Source: an uncultured Clostridium sp. (lineage in GTDB: Bacteria > Bacillota > Clostridia > TANB77 > CAG-508). From it: a stretch of DNA of 64,000 bases. A program made the position numbers and the translations under genes. The stretch covers positions 1 to 64,000 of the forward strand of contig CAMYVO010000001.1 in assembly GCA_947302485.1 (NCBI GenBank). The letters are read 5' to 3'. This document shows, in pieces, positions 24,780 through 34,904 of this stretch; within the stretch, counting starts at the first letter, position 1; every line of letters starts with the position of its first letter. A model generated the notes under the pieces. That model ran no database searches, was not told where the DNA came from, and was given only the letters and a program-made list of their open reading frames with translations.

Positions 24780-26947
24780 TATCTGTCTTCTCCTTCTGGT
24801 ATAGAAGGTTCTCCTGGTATTATTTTTCCTTTTACAACTTTTACTTTTCCTTTTTCTATTAAATATGATTGCATATATTCTAGCATTATTTCTACATCTA
24901 TGTTCATTTGGCTTGCTGTTTCTTTTAATGACTCACTTTTACTCATTCCTCTTTCTATACATTTCTTTATTAAATTAATACATTTTTCCATTTCATTTTC
25001 ATTTACATCTATACTTTCTCTATCTATTTTTTCTTCTACTTGGCTCTCAATATCAATACTTTCGTCTGCATATTGCACTTCAAATGTATTATCTTCTTTT
25101 CCTCTTCTTGAGGTTTTATAAAATCCTTCAAATCTCTTAGCAATTTTTATATTACTTAAAATTATACTTTCACAATATTTCTTAGTTTTTCTTATAATAA
25201 TATTAAATAATTCTTCTGTATTTCCTAAATTTCTTTCTAAATCTCCCATATTTTCTATAATATATATTATTAATTCTTGTTTATAATCCTCTGTTTTTTG
25301 TTTTATTCTATATTTACTACATATAGATTTAGCAATTTGTAATGTAATTTCTTCAAACCTTCCGATAATTTCATTAACAAATTCTTTACTCATTCTTGTC
25401 TTTCCTATCCACAATCTTCTGTTGCTTTCTAATGCATCTTTAAAAGGTTGAATATCATGAAAATTACCCAAATACACATATGTAATAAAATCATCAATTG
25501 TAATATTGTACTCTTTACAAATTTCTTCTATATCTTCTTCTGAATAATATTGTGGTTTATTTATATATATAGCTTTAATCTCTTCTGCCATTTTCATTAC
25601 TATTGCATTTTTTATGATTATATTTGTTCCTATATTTTTACAATTTCTATAATTACTGTATGTAACTCCTAATATGGTTTGTGCAAATTCTTCTTCTTTT
25701 AATCCTCTTCCATAATTCATACACATTTGTTTTAATTCTTCATAATCTATTAATTGGCCTTCTTTATATCCTGCTTTTCTTATTTTTTCTATAATTTCTA
25801 TTTGCTCTTCTTCTGTTATTATTTTTCTGTTATTTTTTAGTATTCTTACCTTTGTTCCACCGTTTTTACAACGCATAAAGTTACTATATGTAATACCTAA
25901 TATACTTTGAGCTAACTCTTCTTCTTTTAATCCTCTTCCGTATTTTTGGCACATTTGTTTTAATTCTTCATAATCTATCAACTGACCTTCTTTATATCCT
26001 GCTTCTTTTATTTCTTTTATTATTTCTTTTCGTTCTTCTCCTGTTACTATTTTTTCTTTAATTTTTAATATTCTTACTCTTTTTCCTCTATATTTACAAC
26101 TACTATAATTACCATATGTAATTCCTAATATATATTGAATAAAATCTCGTTCTTTTAATCCTCTTCCGTATTTTTGGCACATTTGTTTTAATTCTTCATA
26201 ATCTATTAACTGACCTTCTTTATATCCTGCATCTTTTATTTGTTTTATTATTTCTTTTCGTTCTTCTTCTGCTATTATTTTTTTTAGTATTCTTACTCTT
26301 CTTCCTCCATTTTTACAACTAAAATAACTAACATATGTAATTCCTAATACATTTTGAGCAAAATCAGATTCTTTAAATCCTCTTCCATATTTTTGGCACA
26401 TTTGCTTTAATTCTTCATAATCTATCAGTTGACCTTCTATATATCCTGCATCTTTTATTTCTTTTATCTTTTCTTTTCGTTCTTCTTCTGTTATTATTTT
26501 TTTTAGTATTCTTACTCTTGTTCCTTTATTCTTACAACTTCCATAATTAGCATATGTAATTCCTAATATACTTTGAGCAAAATTAAGTTCAGATATTCTC
26601 CTTCCATACATTCTATATAATTCTTGTAATTCTTTGTATTCTATTAATTGTCCTGAATTATATCCTGCCCTCCTTATTTCTTCTATTATCTCTTCTCTTT
26701 CTTTTTCTGTTATTATTTTTTCTTGTGATTTCAAGATTCTTGCTTTTGTACCTTTATTTTTACAATTCATATAATTACCATATGTAATTCCTAATATGCT
26801 TTGCGCAAATTCTACTTCTTTTAATCCTCTCCCATAGCTCCTACATAATTCTTGTAGTTTTTTATAATCTATCAATTGGTCCTCTTTATATCCTGCATCT
26901 TTTATTTCTTTAATTATTTTATCTCTATCTATTTTTTTTATTTCCAT
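24779..26947 (-). CDS. Modular protein with six ~70-residue tandem repeats and a helical, possibly sigma-like, C-terminal part
   Basis: I do not recognise the family. From the ATG at 26947 (AGGTG upstream; a GTG five codons earlier is possible) it encodes about 722 residues. Six tandem repeats fill about residues 8-430. Each has the pattern GY-x2-GQLIDY-x2-L, then YGRG, then FAQSILGITY-x-NY, then CKN-x-GT-x-VRILK, with differences concentrated at a few positions. The C-terminal third has a segment (about 505-595: KSICSKYRIK, DYKQELIIYIIENMGDLERN) that resembles sigma-70 region 2, then a charged linker and a helical end. A DNA- or RNA-binding role is inference. It is monocistronic with terminators on both sides. 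Confidence 0.75.
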   Translation of the reverse strand: MEIKKIDRDKIIKEIKDAGYKEDQLIDYKKLQELCRSYGRGLKEVEFAQSILGITYGNYMNCKNKGTKARILKSQEKIITEKEREEIIEEIRRAGYNSGQLIEYKELQELYRMYGRRISELNFAQSILGITYANYGSCKNKGTRVRILKKIITEEERKEKIKEIKDAGYIEGQLIDYEELKQMCQKYGRGFKESDFAQNVLGITYVSYFSCKNGGRRVRILKKIIAEEERKEIIKQIKDAGYKEGQLIDYEELKQMCQKYGRGLKERDFIQYILGITYGNYSSCKYRGKRVRILKIKEKIVTGEERKEIIKEIKEAGYKEGQLIDYEELKQMCQKYGRGLKEEELAQSILGITYSNFMRCKNGGTKVRILKNNRKIITEEEQIEIIEKIRKAGYKEGQLIDYEELKQMCMNYGRGLKEEEFAQTILGVTYSNYRNCKNIGTNIIIKNAIVMKMAEEIKAIYINKPQYYSEEDIEEICKEYNITIDDFITYVYLGNFHDIQPFKDALESNRRLWIGKTRMSKEFVNEIIGRFEEITLQIAKSICSKYRIKQKTEDYKQELIIYIIENMGDLERNLGNTEELFNIIIRKTKKYCESIILSNIKIAKRFEGFYKTSRRGKEDNTFEVQYADESIDIESQVEEKIDRESIDVNENEMEKCINLIKKCIERGMSKSESLKETASQMNIDVEIMLEYMQSYLIEKGKVKVVKGKIIPGEPSIPEGEDR

Positions 26948-27017
26948 TTCAACACCTATCACATAATATGTTAATTTAGTGTTATTGTATCATGTATTTA
27001 CATAAAATTCAATACAG

Positions 27018-27060
27018 AAAACCCCAAATAAAAAGTATTTCTACTTAGTATTTGAGGTTT
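27018..27060 (-). terminator. Terminator downstream of pgi
   Basis: On the minus strand AAACCTCAAATA pairs with TATTTGGGGTTT around an A/T-rich loop and is followed by a T-rich tail, about 110 bases after the pgi stop. Confidence 0.6.
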
Positions 27061-27172
27061 GAATCTAATATTTTTATTATTCCTATAAATAACCATTAGC
27101 TTATCTTTGAAGCTCCGAAAATTAATAATTGTCTTTACTTTTATACAATAAATCTCAATAACATTTCAACTA

Positions 27173-28465
27173 TTATTTATTCTCATATCCTGGTTTTCCT
27201 AAAAGTTCAAACATATTCTTTTTATATTCTTCAACACCTGGTTGGTTAAATGGATTTACTCCTAATATATTTCCAGATATAGCGCAAGCAAGTTCAAAGA
27301 AATATATTAAATGTCCTAATGTTTCTTCATCTAAACTTTCCATATTGATTATAATATTAGGTACTCCTCCATTAACATGTGCTTTAACAGTACCCTCCAT
27401 TGCTTTTTTGTTTACAAAATCTAACGATTTACCTTCCAAATAATTTAATCCATCTAAATTATCTTCATCTGATTTAATTATAATATTATATTTTGTTTTC
27501 TCAATGTTCAAAACTGTTTCAAACAAATCTCTTCTTCCATCTTGAATATATTGCCCTAACGAATGTAAATCTGTTGTAAAGTTTACACTTGCTGGAAAAA
27601 TTCCTTTTTTATCTTTCCCTTCACTTTCCCCATACAATTGTTTCCACCATTCCATCATGTATCCCATTCTTGGTTCATAGTTTGCAAATATTTCTATCGT
27701 TTTATTTTTAGAATATAGAATATTCCTTAATACAGCATATTGATAACATTCATTATATTTTAAATTATCATCTGAATACTTATCTTGAGCGATTTTTGCA
27801 CCAATTATTAATTTTTCAATATCAATTCCTGCTGCTGCAATTGGAAGTAATCCTACAGCTGTTAATACAGAATATCTTCCTCCTACATTATCTGGTATAA
27901 TAAATGTTTCATACCCTTCTTCATCTGCAAGTTTTTTTAATGCTCCTTTTTCTTTATCTGTTGTAACATATATTCTTTTTCTTGCTTCTTCTATTCCATA
28001 TTTGTTTTCTAAAAATTCTCTAAATATCCTAAAAGCTATAGCTGGCTCTGTTGTTGTTCCTGATTTTGAAATTACATTTATTGAAATATCCTTATCACCA
28101 ATTTCATCTATAATATCTGATATATAATTTGGGCTTAAATTATTTCCTGCATAAAGTATTTTAGGTAAATTATCTGATTTATTTCCTAAAGCTTCAATAA
28201 CAGCTCTTGCTCCTAAATAAGATCCTCCAATACCAATACACAAAAAAATCTTTGAATCTTTTTTTATTTTTTCTGCGGCTTTTTTTATTCTTTTAAATTC
28301 TATTTTATTATAATATGTTGGAAGATTAAGCCATCCTAAAAATTCATTGTCATCATTTTGTTTAGAATGCATTTCTATATGTATTTGTTTTACATTGTTT
28401 GCATATTCCATTATTTCTTTCATTGAGATGTTTGTATTTTTAAAATCTAATTTTATATTTCCCAT
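27173..28465 (-). CDS. pgi: Glucose-6-phosphate isomerase
   Basis: Interconverts glucose-6-phosphate and fructose-6-phosphate. The 430-residue short (Firmicutes) form shows the substrate-binding [11 protein letters not shown] (about 78), the [10 protein letters not shown] phosphate loop (about 134), [12 protein letters not shown] (about 196) and the C-terminal [16 protein letters not shown] with the catalytic lysine. AAAGGAG precedes the ATG. It is a single-gene unit. Confidence 0.96.
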   Translation of the reverse strand: MGNIKLDFKNTNISMKEIMEYANNVKQIHIEMHSKQNDDNEFLGWLNLPTYYNKIEFKRIKKAAEKIKKDSKIFLCIGIGGSYLGARAVIEALGNKSDNLPKILYAGNNLSPNYISDIIDEIGDKDISINVISKSGTTTEPAIAFRIFREFLENKYGIEEARKRIYVTTDKEKGALKKLADEEGYETFIIPDNVGGRYSVLTAVGLLPIAAAGIDIEKLIIGAKIAQDKYSDDNLKYNECYQYAVLRNILYSKNKTIEIFANYEPRMGYMMEWWKQLYGESEGKDKKGIFPASVNFTTDLHSLGQYIQDGRRDLFETVLNIEKTKYNIIIKSDEDNLDGLNYLEGKSLDFVNKKAMEGTVKAHVNGGVPNIIINMESLDEETLGHLIYFFELACAISGNILGVNPFNQPGVEEYKKNMFELLGKPGYENK

Positions 28466-28561
28466 AATATTTAACTCCTTTTTTAAAATATGTTATATAT
28501 AAAAAGTAGGTTTTATTCTACCATAAAAAATATGATAGACAAAACCTACTACAATATTCTA

Positions 28562-28870
28562 TTAATCTACAAAATTAAACTCATCTTTAAATTTTTCTTT
28601 AAAAATTTCAAATACACTCTGAAGTACTTCTTCATCATCAACACTAACATAAGATTCTTCATCATCTGATTCAGTATCTTCTAATTTTAATATAACTACT
28701 TCTCCATCTTCTTCCGCGTCTGTCTCGTCCATTGGTAATAATACCACATATTCTTCACCATTATATTCTATTAAATCTAAAAATTCAAATTCAACTTCAT
28801 TTCCTTCTTCATCATTTAAAACAATAATATTGTCTAATTCTTCTGGGATATTAACCTCTTCGTTATCCAT
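28562..28870 (-). CDS. DUF1292 family acidic protein
   Basis: A 102-residue, very acidic protein with the DUF1292 pattern: NIIVLNDEEGNEVEFEFLD-type start, then EYVVLLPMD, then a VVILKLED segment and an FKEKFKDEF tail. Function is unknown across the family, but in Firmicutes it commonly lies next to the RuvX and IreB genes, as here. TAAGGAGG precedes the ATG. Confidence 0.88.
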   Translation of the reverse strand: MDNEEVNIPEELDNIIVLNDEEGNEVEFEFLDLIEYNGEEYVVLLPMDETDAEEDGEVVILKLEDTESDDEESYVSVDDEEVLQSVFEIFKEKFKDEFNFVD

Positions 28871-28991
28871 ATTTATCCTCCTTAATATATATTTATTTAA
28901 ATAATAAATAAAAAACTATTATTTTTATTATTTACTTTTTTTCATATCATATACTATAATTATTTTTTTTGCAATTATATTTAACAAATTT

Positions 28992-29420
28992 TTATACTTT
29001 TTTCTTTTCATTTTTATTTAGATAAATTTCTAATATATATACTGCAGAAATTGTATCTACAATCCCTCTTTTTTTATTTTTCTTAATATCTAAATCATTC
29101 ATAGTCTTATATGCCGCAACAGTTGTAAGTCTTTCATCTATTTCATGCGTTTTTATTTTAGGAAATCTACAATTTAATTTATGAATAAATTTTCTTGTAA
29201 GTTTTACTCTATCAGAATCAGTTCCATCCATGTTATATGGCATTCCAATTGCTATTGTGGTAATTTGTTTTTCTGTAATAATTTCTTCTAATCTTTTTAA
29301 CACAATCTTATCATTATTATTATGATGTATTGTTTCTAAACCTTGTGCGGTAATTCCCAAAAGATCAGATATAGCCACACCAACCCTTGCATCTCCATAA
29401 TCAATTCCTAGTACTCTCAT
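28992..29420 (-). CDS. ruvX: RuvX/YqgF putative Holliday junction resolvase or rRNA-processing nuclease
   Basis: A 142-residue RNase H-fold protein. The catalytic first strand is GIDYGDARVGVAISD at the N-terminus, followed by AIGMPYNMDGTDS and the ETHEIDERLTT-type segment (here THEIDERLTTV). The start codon follows the ireB stop directly (TAAATG), so translation is coupled. YqgF family members act on 16S rRNA 5' ends or on branched DNA; the sequence does not separate these. Confidence 0.93.
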   Translation of the reverse strand: MRVLGIDYGDARVGVAISDLLGITAQGLETIHHNNNDKIVLKRLEEIITEKQITTIAIGMPYNMDGTDSDRVKLTRKFIHKLNCRFPKIKTHEIDERLTTVAAYKTMNDLDIKKNKKRGIVDTISAVYILEIYLNKNEKKKV

Positions 29421-29675
29421 TTATTCTTCTAACCCTATATAATTTTTTACCATTTTTTCTAATAATTCATCTCTATCAACTAATCTTATTAGGTTTCTTG
29501 CATCATTATGACTTGTAATATATGTTGGATCTCCTGATAGAATATATCCTACTATTTGATTAATTGGATTGTATCCTTTTTCTACTAGTGCCGCATAAAC
29601 TTTTTTTAAAATATCTCGTGCTTGTCCCTTTGTATCTTTTTCAACTTGAAAGCTAATTGTTTTATCCATATCCAT
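29421..29675 (-). CDS. ireB: IreB family regulatory phosphoprotein
   Basis: An 84-residue IreB (DUF965/YrzL) protein from the ATG at 29675 (AAGGAGG upstream). It has the conserved threonine-containing N-terminus DKTISF and the [19 protein letters not shown] core. In enterococci IreB is a substrate of the PASTA kinase IreK in cell-envelope stress; the kinase is not in this window. It is coupled to ruvX. Confidence 0.93.
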   Translation of the reverse strand: MDMDKTISFQVEKDTKGQARDILKKVYAALVEKGYNPINQIVGYILSGDPTYITSHNDARNLIRLVDRDELLEKMVKNYIGLEE

Positions 29676-29688
29676 ATAAATAACCTCC

Positions 29689-30789
29689 TTATATGTAATT
29701 AATATCACTTTCTTCTATATCGGCTGAATCTATATATTCTTCTAATTTTTTAGTTACTTCCTCAAGTCCTGTTCCTTTATAGTAAGTTGAAAGAACAAAA
29801 TTAAGCTCTGGTTTTGCATATTTTTTCTTTTTAGTAGTTTTTGTAGTTTTCGATTTCTCAACTTTTTCTATTTTAAAGCTTTCAACTTTTTGTTTTAAAT
29901 CTGCTAAGAATTCACTTACAGCTTCAACTTCAACTCCTGAAAATACTATAACAAATCTAGGTCCCATATACCTAACAAAAATATATTCTGGAGAAATACT
30001 CATTTTAATATATTCAGATATTTTAGTAATAACTTCGTTTCCTGTTGCTCTATTAAATTCTTCATTTATATCTTCAAGGTTAATAATTCTAAACATACAA
30101 ACGGTAGAAGTAGTGTATTTATCAATTATATTCTTTCCTTCTCCATATAGGTATTCTACAGATTTTAATCCCGAATACATGTCATCTTTTGGAAGACTTT
30201 CAACAATATTTTGGTATAACAAATTTTTATATACAGATATTATATTATCTTTAATTACTTCTAATATTGTAGTATCTATCTTATCAAATGCATGTGCTTC
30301 TCCACTTTCAATAATCCAATATCCTATATATACATTATCGATATATAATGGAAAAAATATAGCTGATTTTGCTCTACCAAATTCCATTTTTTGGTACGGT
30401 AGTCTTTCTGAATCTTTATTTACTGTGATGTATTTAGGGGTAGTCGTTGATATACTATCTTTAAATATTTCTTCATTATGCAATTGTTTTAAAGTATCCC
30501 AATGTTTTTCTTGCACATTTGATGCTTTAATTTCATATTCCGTTCCATTAAATATAACAATAGTTGAGTACTTAATTTGATATCTTTCGATAATTATATC
30601 ATTTATTTTTCTTATTTTTTCTTCTACAGATGAGCTTTGTCCGATTGCATCCATAAAATCTTGAAGAATATTAAGCCCATTAACTTTTTGATTAATATTA
30701 TTAAATGTCTCTAATTTTTTATATATTATTATATTATATATCATTAGTCCTGTTATTACTACAACAAGTACTCCTATTATAATTATCAC
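29689..30789 (-). CDS. Membrane-anchored GAF plus degenerate GGDEF protein
   Basis: The 366-residue protein begins at GTG (AAAGGGGTGATATT upstream) with one membrane helix (about 1-19), then a GAF-like sensor (about 45-190) and a GGDEF-fold domain (about 205-350). The GG[DE]EF signature is replaced by MGPRF, so cyclase activity is unlikely and it may bind nucleotide or act as scaffold. A lysine-rich insertion (TTKTTKKKK) interrupts the C-terminal fold. It lies between ireB and the CpaE-like gene, probably in one transcript. Confidence 0.72.
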   Translation of the reverse strand: MIIIIGVLVVVITGLMIYNIIIYKKLETFNNINQKVNGLNILQDFMDAIGQSSSVEEKIRKINDIIIERYQIKYSTIVIFNGTEYEIKASNVQEKHWDTLKQLHNEEIFKDSISTTTPKYITVNKDSERLPYQKMEFGRAKSAIFFPLYIDNVYIGYWIIESGEAHAFDKIDTTILEVIKDNIISVYKNLLYQNIVESLPKDDMYSGLKSVEYLYGEGKNIIDKYTTSTVCMFRIINLEDINEEFNRATGNEVITKISEYIKMSISPEYIFVRYMGPRFVIVFSGVEVEAVSEFLADLKQKVESFKIEKVEKSKTTKTTKKKKYAKPELNFVLSTYYKGTGLEEVTKKLEEYIDSADIEESDINYI

Positions 30790-30815
30790 AATATCACCCC
30801 TTTTTTTAAGTAGTA

Positions 30816-33032
30816 TTAATATCTCTTCATTTTTTCTAATGTACTGTTCATATTTGCAGAAAATTTATTATTTTTTGTGTAGTCTGGCTGAGCAACTCTA
30901 TATTTATTACTTACCATTGGATATACCATTCCAGCTAATTCTTTTAAACTACTTATAATCATTTTTGAGTATCCATTTAGTGTAATTGTACAGTCTACTA
31001 AACCTTCTAAGTATCTTATATATGCTTGTTCATCGAATGGAATAGTGCAATATTTTACATTATCTTTATTAAATAATTCAGTCATAAAAGACATTGCAGG
31101 ATCATTATAGAATGACATACCACCAATAATTGTTTTTGTATTAATTCCTCTCATTCTTACTTCTTTGTTTAAGACAATTCTTATCTTATCAGAATTTGAT
31201 ATAATATTCTTTGCTTTTAAATCTCTTAAAAATGCTGTTAACGGTTGTATTGTTAAGATATCCATACTTTGTACTAGATAAATTTCTTGTGAATTTTCAA
31301 AATATCCTATTGGTGTATTAAAATCAGTATCTATTAATACAAGAGAATAATTTTGAACAAGTGTTGTAAGTATATTTTCAACATCTTCCATCTGATTACT
31401 ATCTTCAGGTAAAGCAGTATAAACGGTTAAGTTTTTATTTACTTCAATTCCTTGCGCAATACCACTTCTTAAATTTTCAAAACTCTTAAAAGCAACTTCT
31501 CTTAAGTTTTCTTCATTTTTTGTATATATATAGTATGAATTTTTATTTTTTGTTACATCTAAAATTGCTGTTTTTATTCCCATTCCTGAAAAAACTTGAG
31601 CTAAATTATTAACTATAAAAGATACACCATTTTTTGTAGTTCCAACAAATGATACAACCTTTTTGTCTTTAGTAAATAAACTATTTAAATTACTAGTATA
31701 ATTTGCTTTATATGAATTCATCTGACTAATCTGAGATGTTTGATTATTAATATCATTAAATTCATCATGCGTTGAATTATTTGAATAATTCATACTAGGT
31801 GTTTCTTCAAATCCAGGTAACAAAGTTTCATCTTCATCTTCAAACCCTGGTAAAGTAGATTTTGTACTCTCGTTTTCGTAATATTCTTCAAATCCAGGTA
31901 ATACAGCTTCATCAGATATACTTGTATTTTTATCTGTTTCCTCAAAACCTGGTAATATTGTATGCTCTTTTTCATCTTCTTCTATGTTCTTTTTAGGTCT
32001 ACCTCTTCTTTTTTCTTTATTTTCTTCTATTGGATTTTTTCTTGGTCTACCTCTTCTCTTTGGAGTTACAGGTGTAACTTCAGGCACTTCTTCTACCATA
32101 TTATTTACTAAATCACTAAGACTTTCTTCTATATCATTAAACCCATGTTCTTTCTCAGCTGGGCTAGGTGTATTCTTTTTACTTAATTTTCTTACATTTT
32201 TAGTATCTACGGCAGAAGGTACTACAACAGGTCTTGTTAGCCTGTTTTTGCTATTAGAGTTTTCTATAAATCCAATCTTTAAATTGCTTTCTTCTTGTGC
32301 AGTCTTTTTGCCTGTTTCTCTTTTAGAATATGATGGATCTGAAAACGTCATAATTGATTGATATTTAGGAGATTCGGCCTCGAGAACTGCTTTTACATTA
32401 AGAGGTAAGAATCTTGAAATAACTCTTAATTGAGCATCTGTATATTGGGCCGCAATATTATTAAAACTCTCTACATATCTTTCAGTATTTTTTCCTAATC
32501 TTTTATAGTGAGTTAAAATATTTTGTATTTCTATTTCACTTACACTATCTTCTGATTCATTTTGATAATTTACCTCTTCTGAATCTATTCTATAATATTG
32601 TTTTGCTTCTTTTTTACTACGAGGTTTATTTAGTAAATTACATATTTGATCAATAGTTCTATCTCTGCCAAGTAGAGCATTATAAATTCCAATACCAAAT
32701 AATTTTACAAGTATTGCTTCTGATTTAGAACGTCTATCCGTACATATTAAAACAATTGGTGTATCTCCTCCACCATTAGTAGCTTCATCACTTATACTAT
32801 CTAGCTTTTCAAATATAAACTTATCTATTGCTTCATAGTTATTATTAGCAAATGGTTCCAAATCTTCACTTATAACAATTCTGTCATAAGTTCTATCTCT
32901 TTGTAATTCCTTTAATATAGCATTAAAATAATATACATTTTTATATGATATTATTTCTTTATATTGTTTTTGATATGCTTTTACAATCGAATCTGATATA
33001 CTCTCACTATTTACAGCAAATAAAACTTTCAT
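30816..33032 (-). CDS. CpaE/MinD-like protein with AT-hooks and LPGFE repeats
   Basis: A 738-residue protein in three parts. Residues about 1-130 resemble a receiver-like domain of CpaE proteins. The middle (about 230-440) is low complexity and holds two AT-hook-like motifs (RRGRPRK and RRGRPKK) and four LPGFE motifs. The C-terminal part (about 455-700) is a MinD/ParA-like ATPase fold starting VVSFVGTTKNGVSF, where the P-loop lysine before S/T is missing, so ATP hydrolysis is doubtful. An FDTDFNTPIG-like Walker B segment (LIDTDF) remains. A role in positioning pili, secretion or nucleoid-linked structures is inferred. The next gene on the same strand encodes a small membrane protein. Confidence 0.65.
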   Translation of the reverse strand: MKVLFAVNSESISDSIVKAYQKQYKEIISYKNVYYFNAILKELQRDRTYDRIVISEDLEPFANNNYEAIDKFIFEKLDSISDEATNGGGDTPIVLICTDRRSKSEAILVKLFGIGIYNALLGRDRTIDQICNLLNKPRSKKEAKQYYRIDSEEVNYQNESEDSVSEIEIQNILTHYKRLGKNTERYVESFNNIAAQYTDAQLRVISRFLPLNVKAVLEAESPKYQSIMTFSDPSYSKRETGKKTAQEESNLKIGFIENSNSKNRLTRPVVVPSAVDTKNVRKLSKKNTPSPAEKEHGFNDIEESLSDLVNNMVEEVPEVTPVTPKRRGRPRKNPIEENKEKRRGRPKKNIEEDEKEHTILPGFEETDKNTSISDEAVLPGFEEYYENESTKSTLPGFEDEDETLLPGFEETPSMNYSNNSTHDEFNDINNQTSQISQMNSYKANYTSNLNSLFTKDKKVVSFVGTTKNGVSFIVNNLAQVFSGMGIKTAILDVTKNKNSYYIYTKNEENLREVAFKSFENLRSGIAQGIEVNKNLTVYTALPEDSNQMEDVENILTTLVQNYSLVLIDTDFNTPIGYFENSQEIYLVQSMDILTIQPLTAFLRDLKAKNIISNSDKIRIVLNKEVRMRGINTKTIIGGMSFYNDPAMSFMTELFNKDNVKYCTIPFDEQAYIRYLEGLVDCTITLNGYSKMIISSLKELAGMVYPMVSNKYRVAQPDYTKNNKFSANMNSTLEKMKRY

Positions 33033-33035
33033 TTG

Positions 33036-33434
33036 TTAATTCCTCCAACCTTTTACAATTATGGTAAATATTAATGGTAATATTTGGCATATTACTAAAA
33101 CAGTTACAAATCCAATTATCAAGGCAAGTCCTCTGTCTCTTACATCTAATTTTCTTATACCTATTACATATTGAAAAATGGCACCTACAGCGATTCCTAT
33201 AAAACAAAGTGGTATACTGTAAATTCTTATTTTTCCTAGAATATATGCTGTAAATCCATAGGTATCTGAACCATAACTTTGTTTATAATCCTCTAATTCT
33301 TTAATTTCTTTATCTTTTATTTGTACTAGTTCACTCTGTGTTTCATTATTAACCGCATTTTCCGTAGTAGCAAATACACTTGTAAATGAAAACAAGCAAA
33401 TAGTTATAAAAAAGCAGATTAATACTTTTTTCAT
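33036..33434 (-). CDS. Small exported membrane protein upstream of the CpaE-like gene
   Basis: A 132-residue protein with a signal peptide (about 1-22, cleavage near FATTEN), a polar Glu/Lys-rich stretch, and two strong membrane helices (about 70-90 and 98-125). The size and layout recall small pilin-like or TrbC/VirB2-like proteins, but no diagnostic motif is present, so function stays open. It ends 3 bases before the CpaE-like gene, implying a joint role. GAGGAG precedes the ATG. Confidence 0.6.
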   Translation of the reverse strand: MKKVLICFFITICLFSFTSVFATTENAVNNETQSELVQIKDKEIKELEDYKQSYGSDTYGFTAYILGKIRIYSIPLCFIGIAVGAIFQYVIGIRKLDVRDRGLALIIGFVTVLVICQILPLIFTIIVKGWRN

Positions 33435-33627
33435 GTGCTTTTTCTCCTCCCTATATTATTACATTTACTTCTTTCCTTTTAATATAATACACTAGAATTA
33501 GTAAAATATCAATAATTTATAAAAAAGTTTTTAATTATTCTTTTACTTTTTTTAATTATATGTTACAATGTATGTCGGAAAGAATAAAAACTTGTTTTAA
33601 TATGTATTTACATAGGAGGAAATTATT

Positions 33628-33918
33628 ATGGAATTTAAAAAGTGTAAACGTTGTGGTTGTTTTTTTGTATCTAATGATGAAATTTGTTGTAACTGCGCGC
33701 CAAAAGATAAATTCGAAATATCTGAACTAAAAAATTATTTTGAAAATAATGAAAATCAAAATTCTATAAATAATATATCTATTGCAACTGGAATCAGTAT
33801 AAAAAATATAAATCGTTACCTTGCATCAAATAAGTTCAACGAATTTTCAAATCAGTTTACTAGTTACACCATAGAAAATAATAACCTTAACAATGAAAAT
33901 TCTAATGTTCAATTATAG
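33628..33918 (+). CDS. Zinc-ribbon regulator resembling YvyF/TIGR03826
   Basis: A 96-residue protein with an N-terminal CKRCGCFFV...CCNCAP zinc ribbon and a helix-turn-helix-like middle (ATGISIKNINRYLAS). This matches the small flagellar-operon-associated YvyF family, although no flagellar genes are present here. The C-terminus is Asn-rich and not conserved. TAGGAGG precedes the ATG. It diverges from the CpaE-like operon and may regulate it. Confidence 0.68.
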   Translation: MEFKKCKRCGCFFVSNDEICCNCAPKDKFEISELKNYFENNENQNSINNISIATGISIKNINRYLASNKFNEFSNQFTSYTIENNNLNNENSNVQL

Positions 33919-33970
33919 AATATTAAAATTTATTTAATTTAAAACATAATAAAAATTATTTTAAAAATAT

Positions 33971-34001
33971 AAGAGGAATATTTATTATTAATATTCCTCT
34001 T
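33971..34001. terminator. Bidirectional terminator
   Basis: AAGAGGAATATT and AATATTCCTCTT pair perfectly around a TATTATT loop with T/A runs on both sides; it serves the converging zinc-ribbon and radical SAM genes. Confidence 0.75.
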
Positions 34002-34007
34002 TTAAAA

Positions 34008-34904
34008 TTATTCACTTAAATCAAATTTTGGAACAAACTCTTCTTCATGTTCACCTAGTTCCTGAATATATCCATTTAGTATATTTAACGAATATAAATA
34101 CTCCTCTATTTCATTATATTCTTTTGGACTTAGTTTTCTATTTATTATATTATCTTTTTTAGAAAGATATGTTGGAAAGTATTGCATCATTATACTTACA
34201 TAAACTTTACCATCAATATTATCTTTTATCCACTTTAGAATTCGTTTTGAATTATCTATATATCCAGGTAAAACCAAATGTCTTATAATTAATCCTCTTT
34301 GTATAATTCCCATTTCATCCAAAACAGGTTCTCTCACTTGTCTGTACATCTCTTGTATTGCTATTTTTGCTATCTCAAAATAGTTTTTTACACCTGAATA
34401 TTTTTCAGCTAGTTTATTATCAAAATATTTAAAATCAGGTAAATATATATCAACATATCCTTCTAACATTTTTAAGGTCTCTATATTTTCATACCCATTA
34501 GTATTATATATAATTGGTAGTCTAAGGCCGTTTTTTCTGGCTATTTTGATAGCTTCTATAATTTGCGGTACATACATAGTAGGAGTTACTAAATTGATAT
34601 TTTCTGCTCTTTTTTTTTGCTGATTAATCATAATCTCAGCTAAATGATCTATTGTAATATCTTTTCCCATTCCTTCTTGACTTATCTCATAATTTTGGCA
34701 GTATTTACAACTCAAATTACAATGCGAAAAAAATATTGTACCTGATCCACTTTTTCCGCTAATGCATGGCTCTTCATAATAATGCAAAGATGCAAGTGCA
34801 ATATTAACTTTATCAGTTCCCCTACATCTTCCTTTTTCTCCATTTATTCTATTTATATTACATCTATGTGGGCATAGATTGCAATTTTCTAATTCTTTTA
34901 ACAT
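34008..34904 (-). CDS. PflA-like radical SAM protein
   Basis: A 298-residue radical SAM enzyme of the group annotated as putative pyruvate formate-lyase activating enzyme. An N-terminal cysteine cluster NLCPHRCNINR precedes the radical SAM CxxxCxxC, seen as CNLSCKYC (about 63-70). YNTNGYE and LPDFKYFD segments match the activase-like group. No glycyl radical partner other than NrdD is in the window, and NrdD has its own NrdG, so the target is unknown. The ribosome site is TTGGAG. Confidence 0.85.
   Translation of the reverse strand: MLKELENCNLCPHRCNINRINGEKGRCRGTDKVNIALASLHYYEEPCISGKSGSGTIFFSHCNLSCKYCQNYEISQEGMGKDITIDHLAEIMINQQKKRAENINLVTPTMYVPQIIEAIKIARKNGLRLPIIYNTNGYENIETLKMLEGYVDIYLPDFKYFDNKLAEKYSGVKNYFEIAKIAIQEMYRQVREPVLDEMGIIQRGLIIRHLVLPGYIDNSKRILKWIKDNIDGKVYVSIMMQYFPTYLSKKDNIINRKLSPKEYNEIEEYLYSLNILNGYIQELGEHEEEFVPKFDLSE

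Noticed and set aside
24779-26947. CRISPR-like or satellite DNA from regular ~210-base spacing
   Set aside because: The repeats are in one open frame with protein-level conservation; spacing is set by the ~70-residue units.
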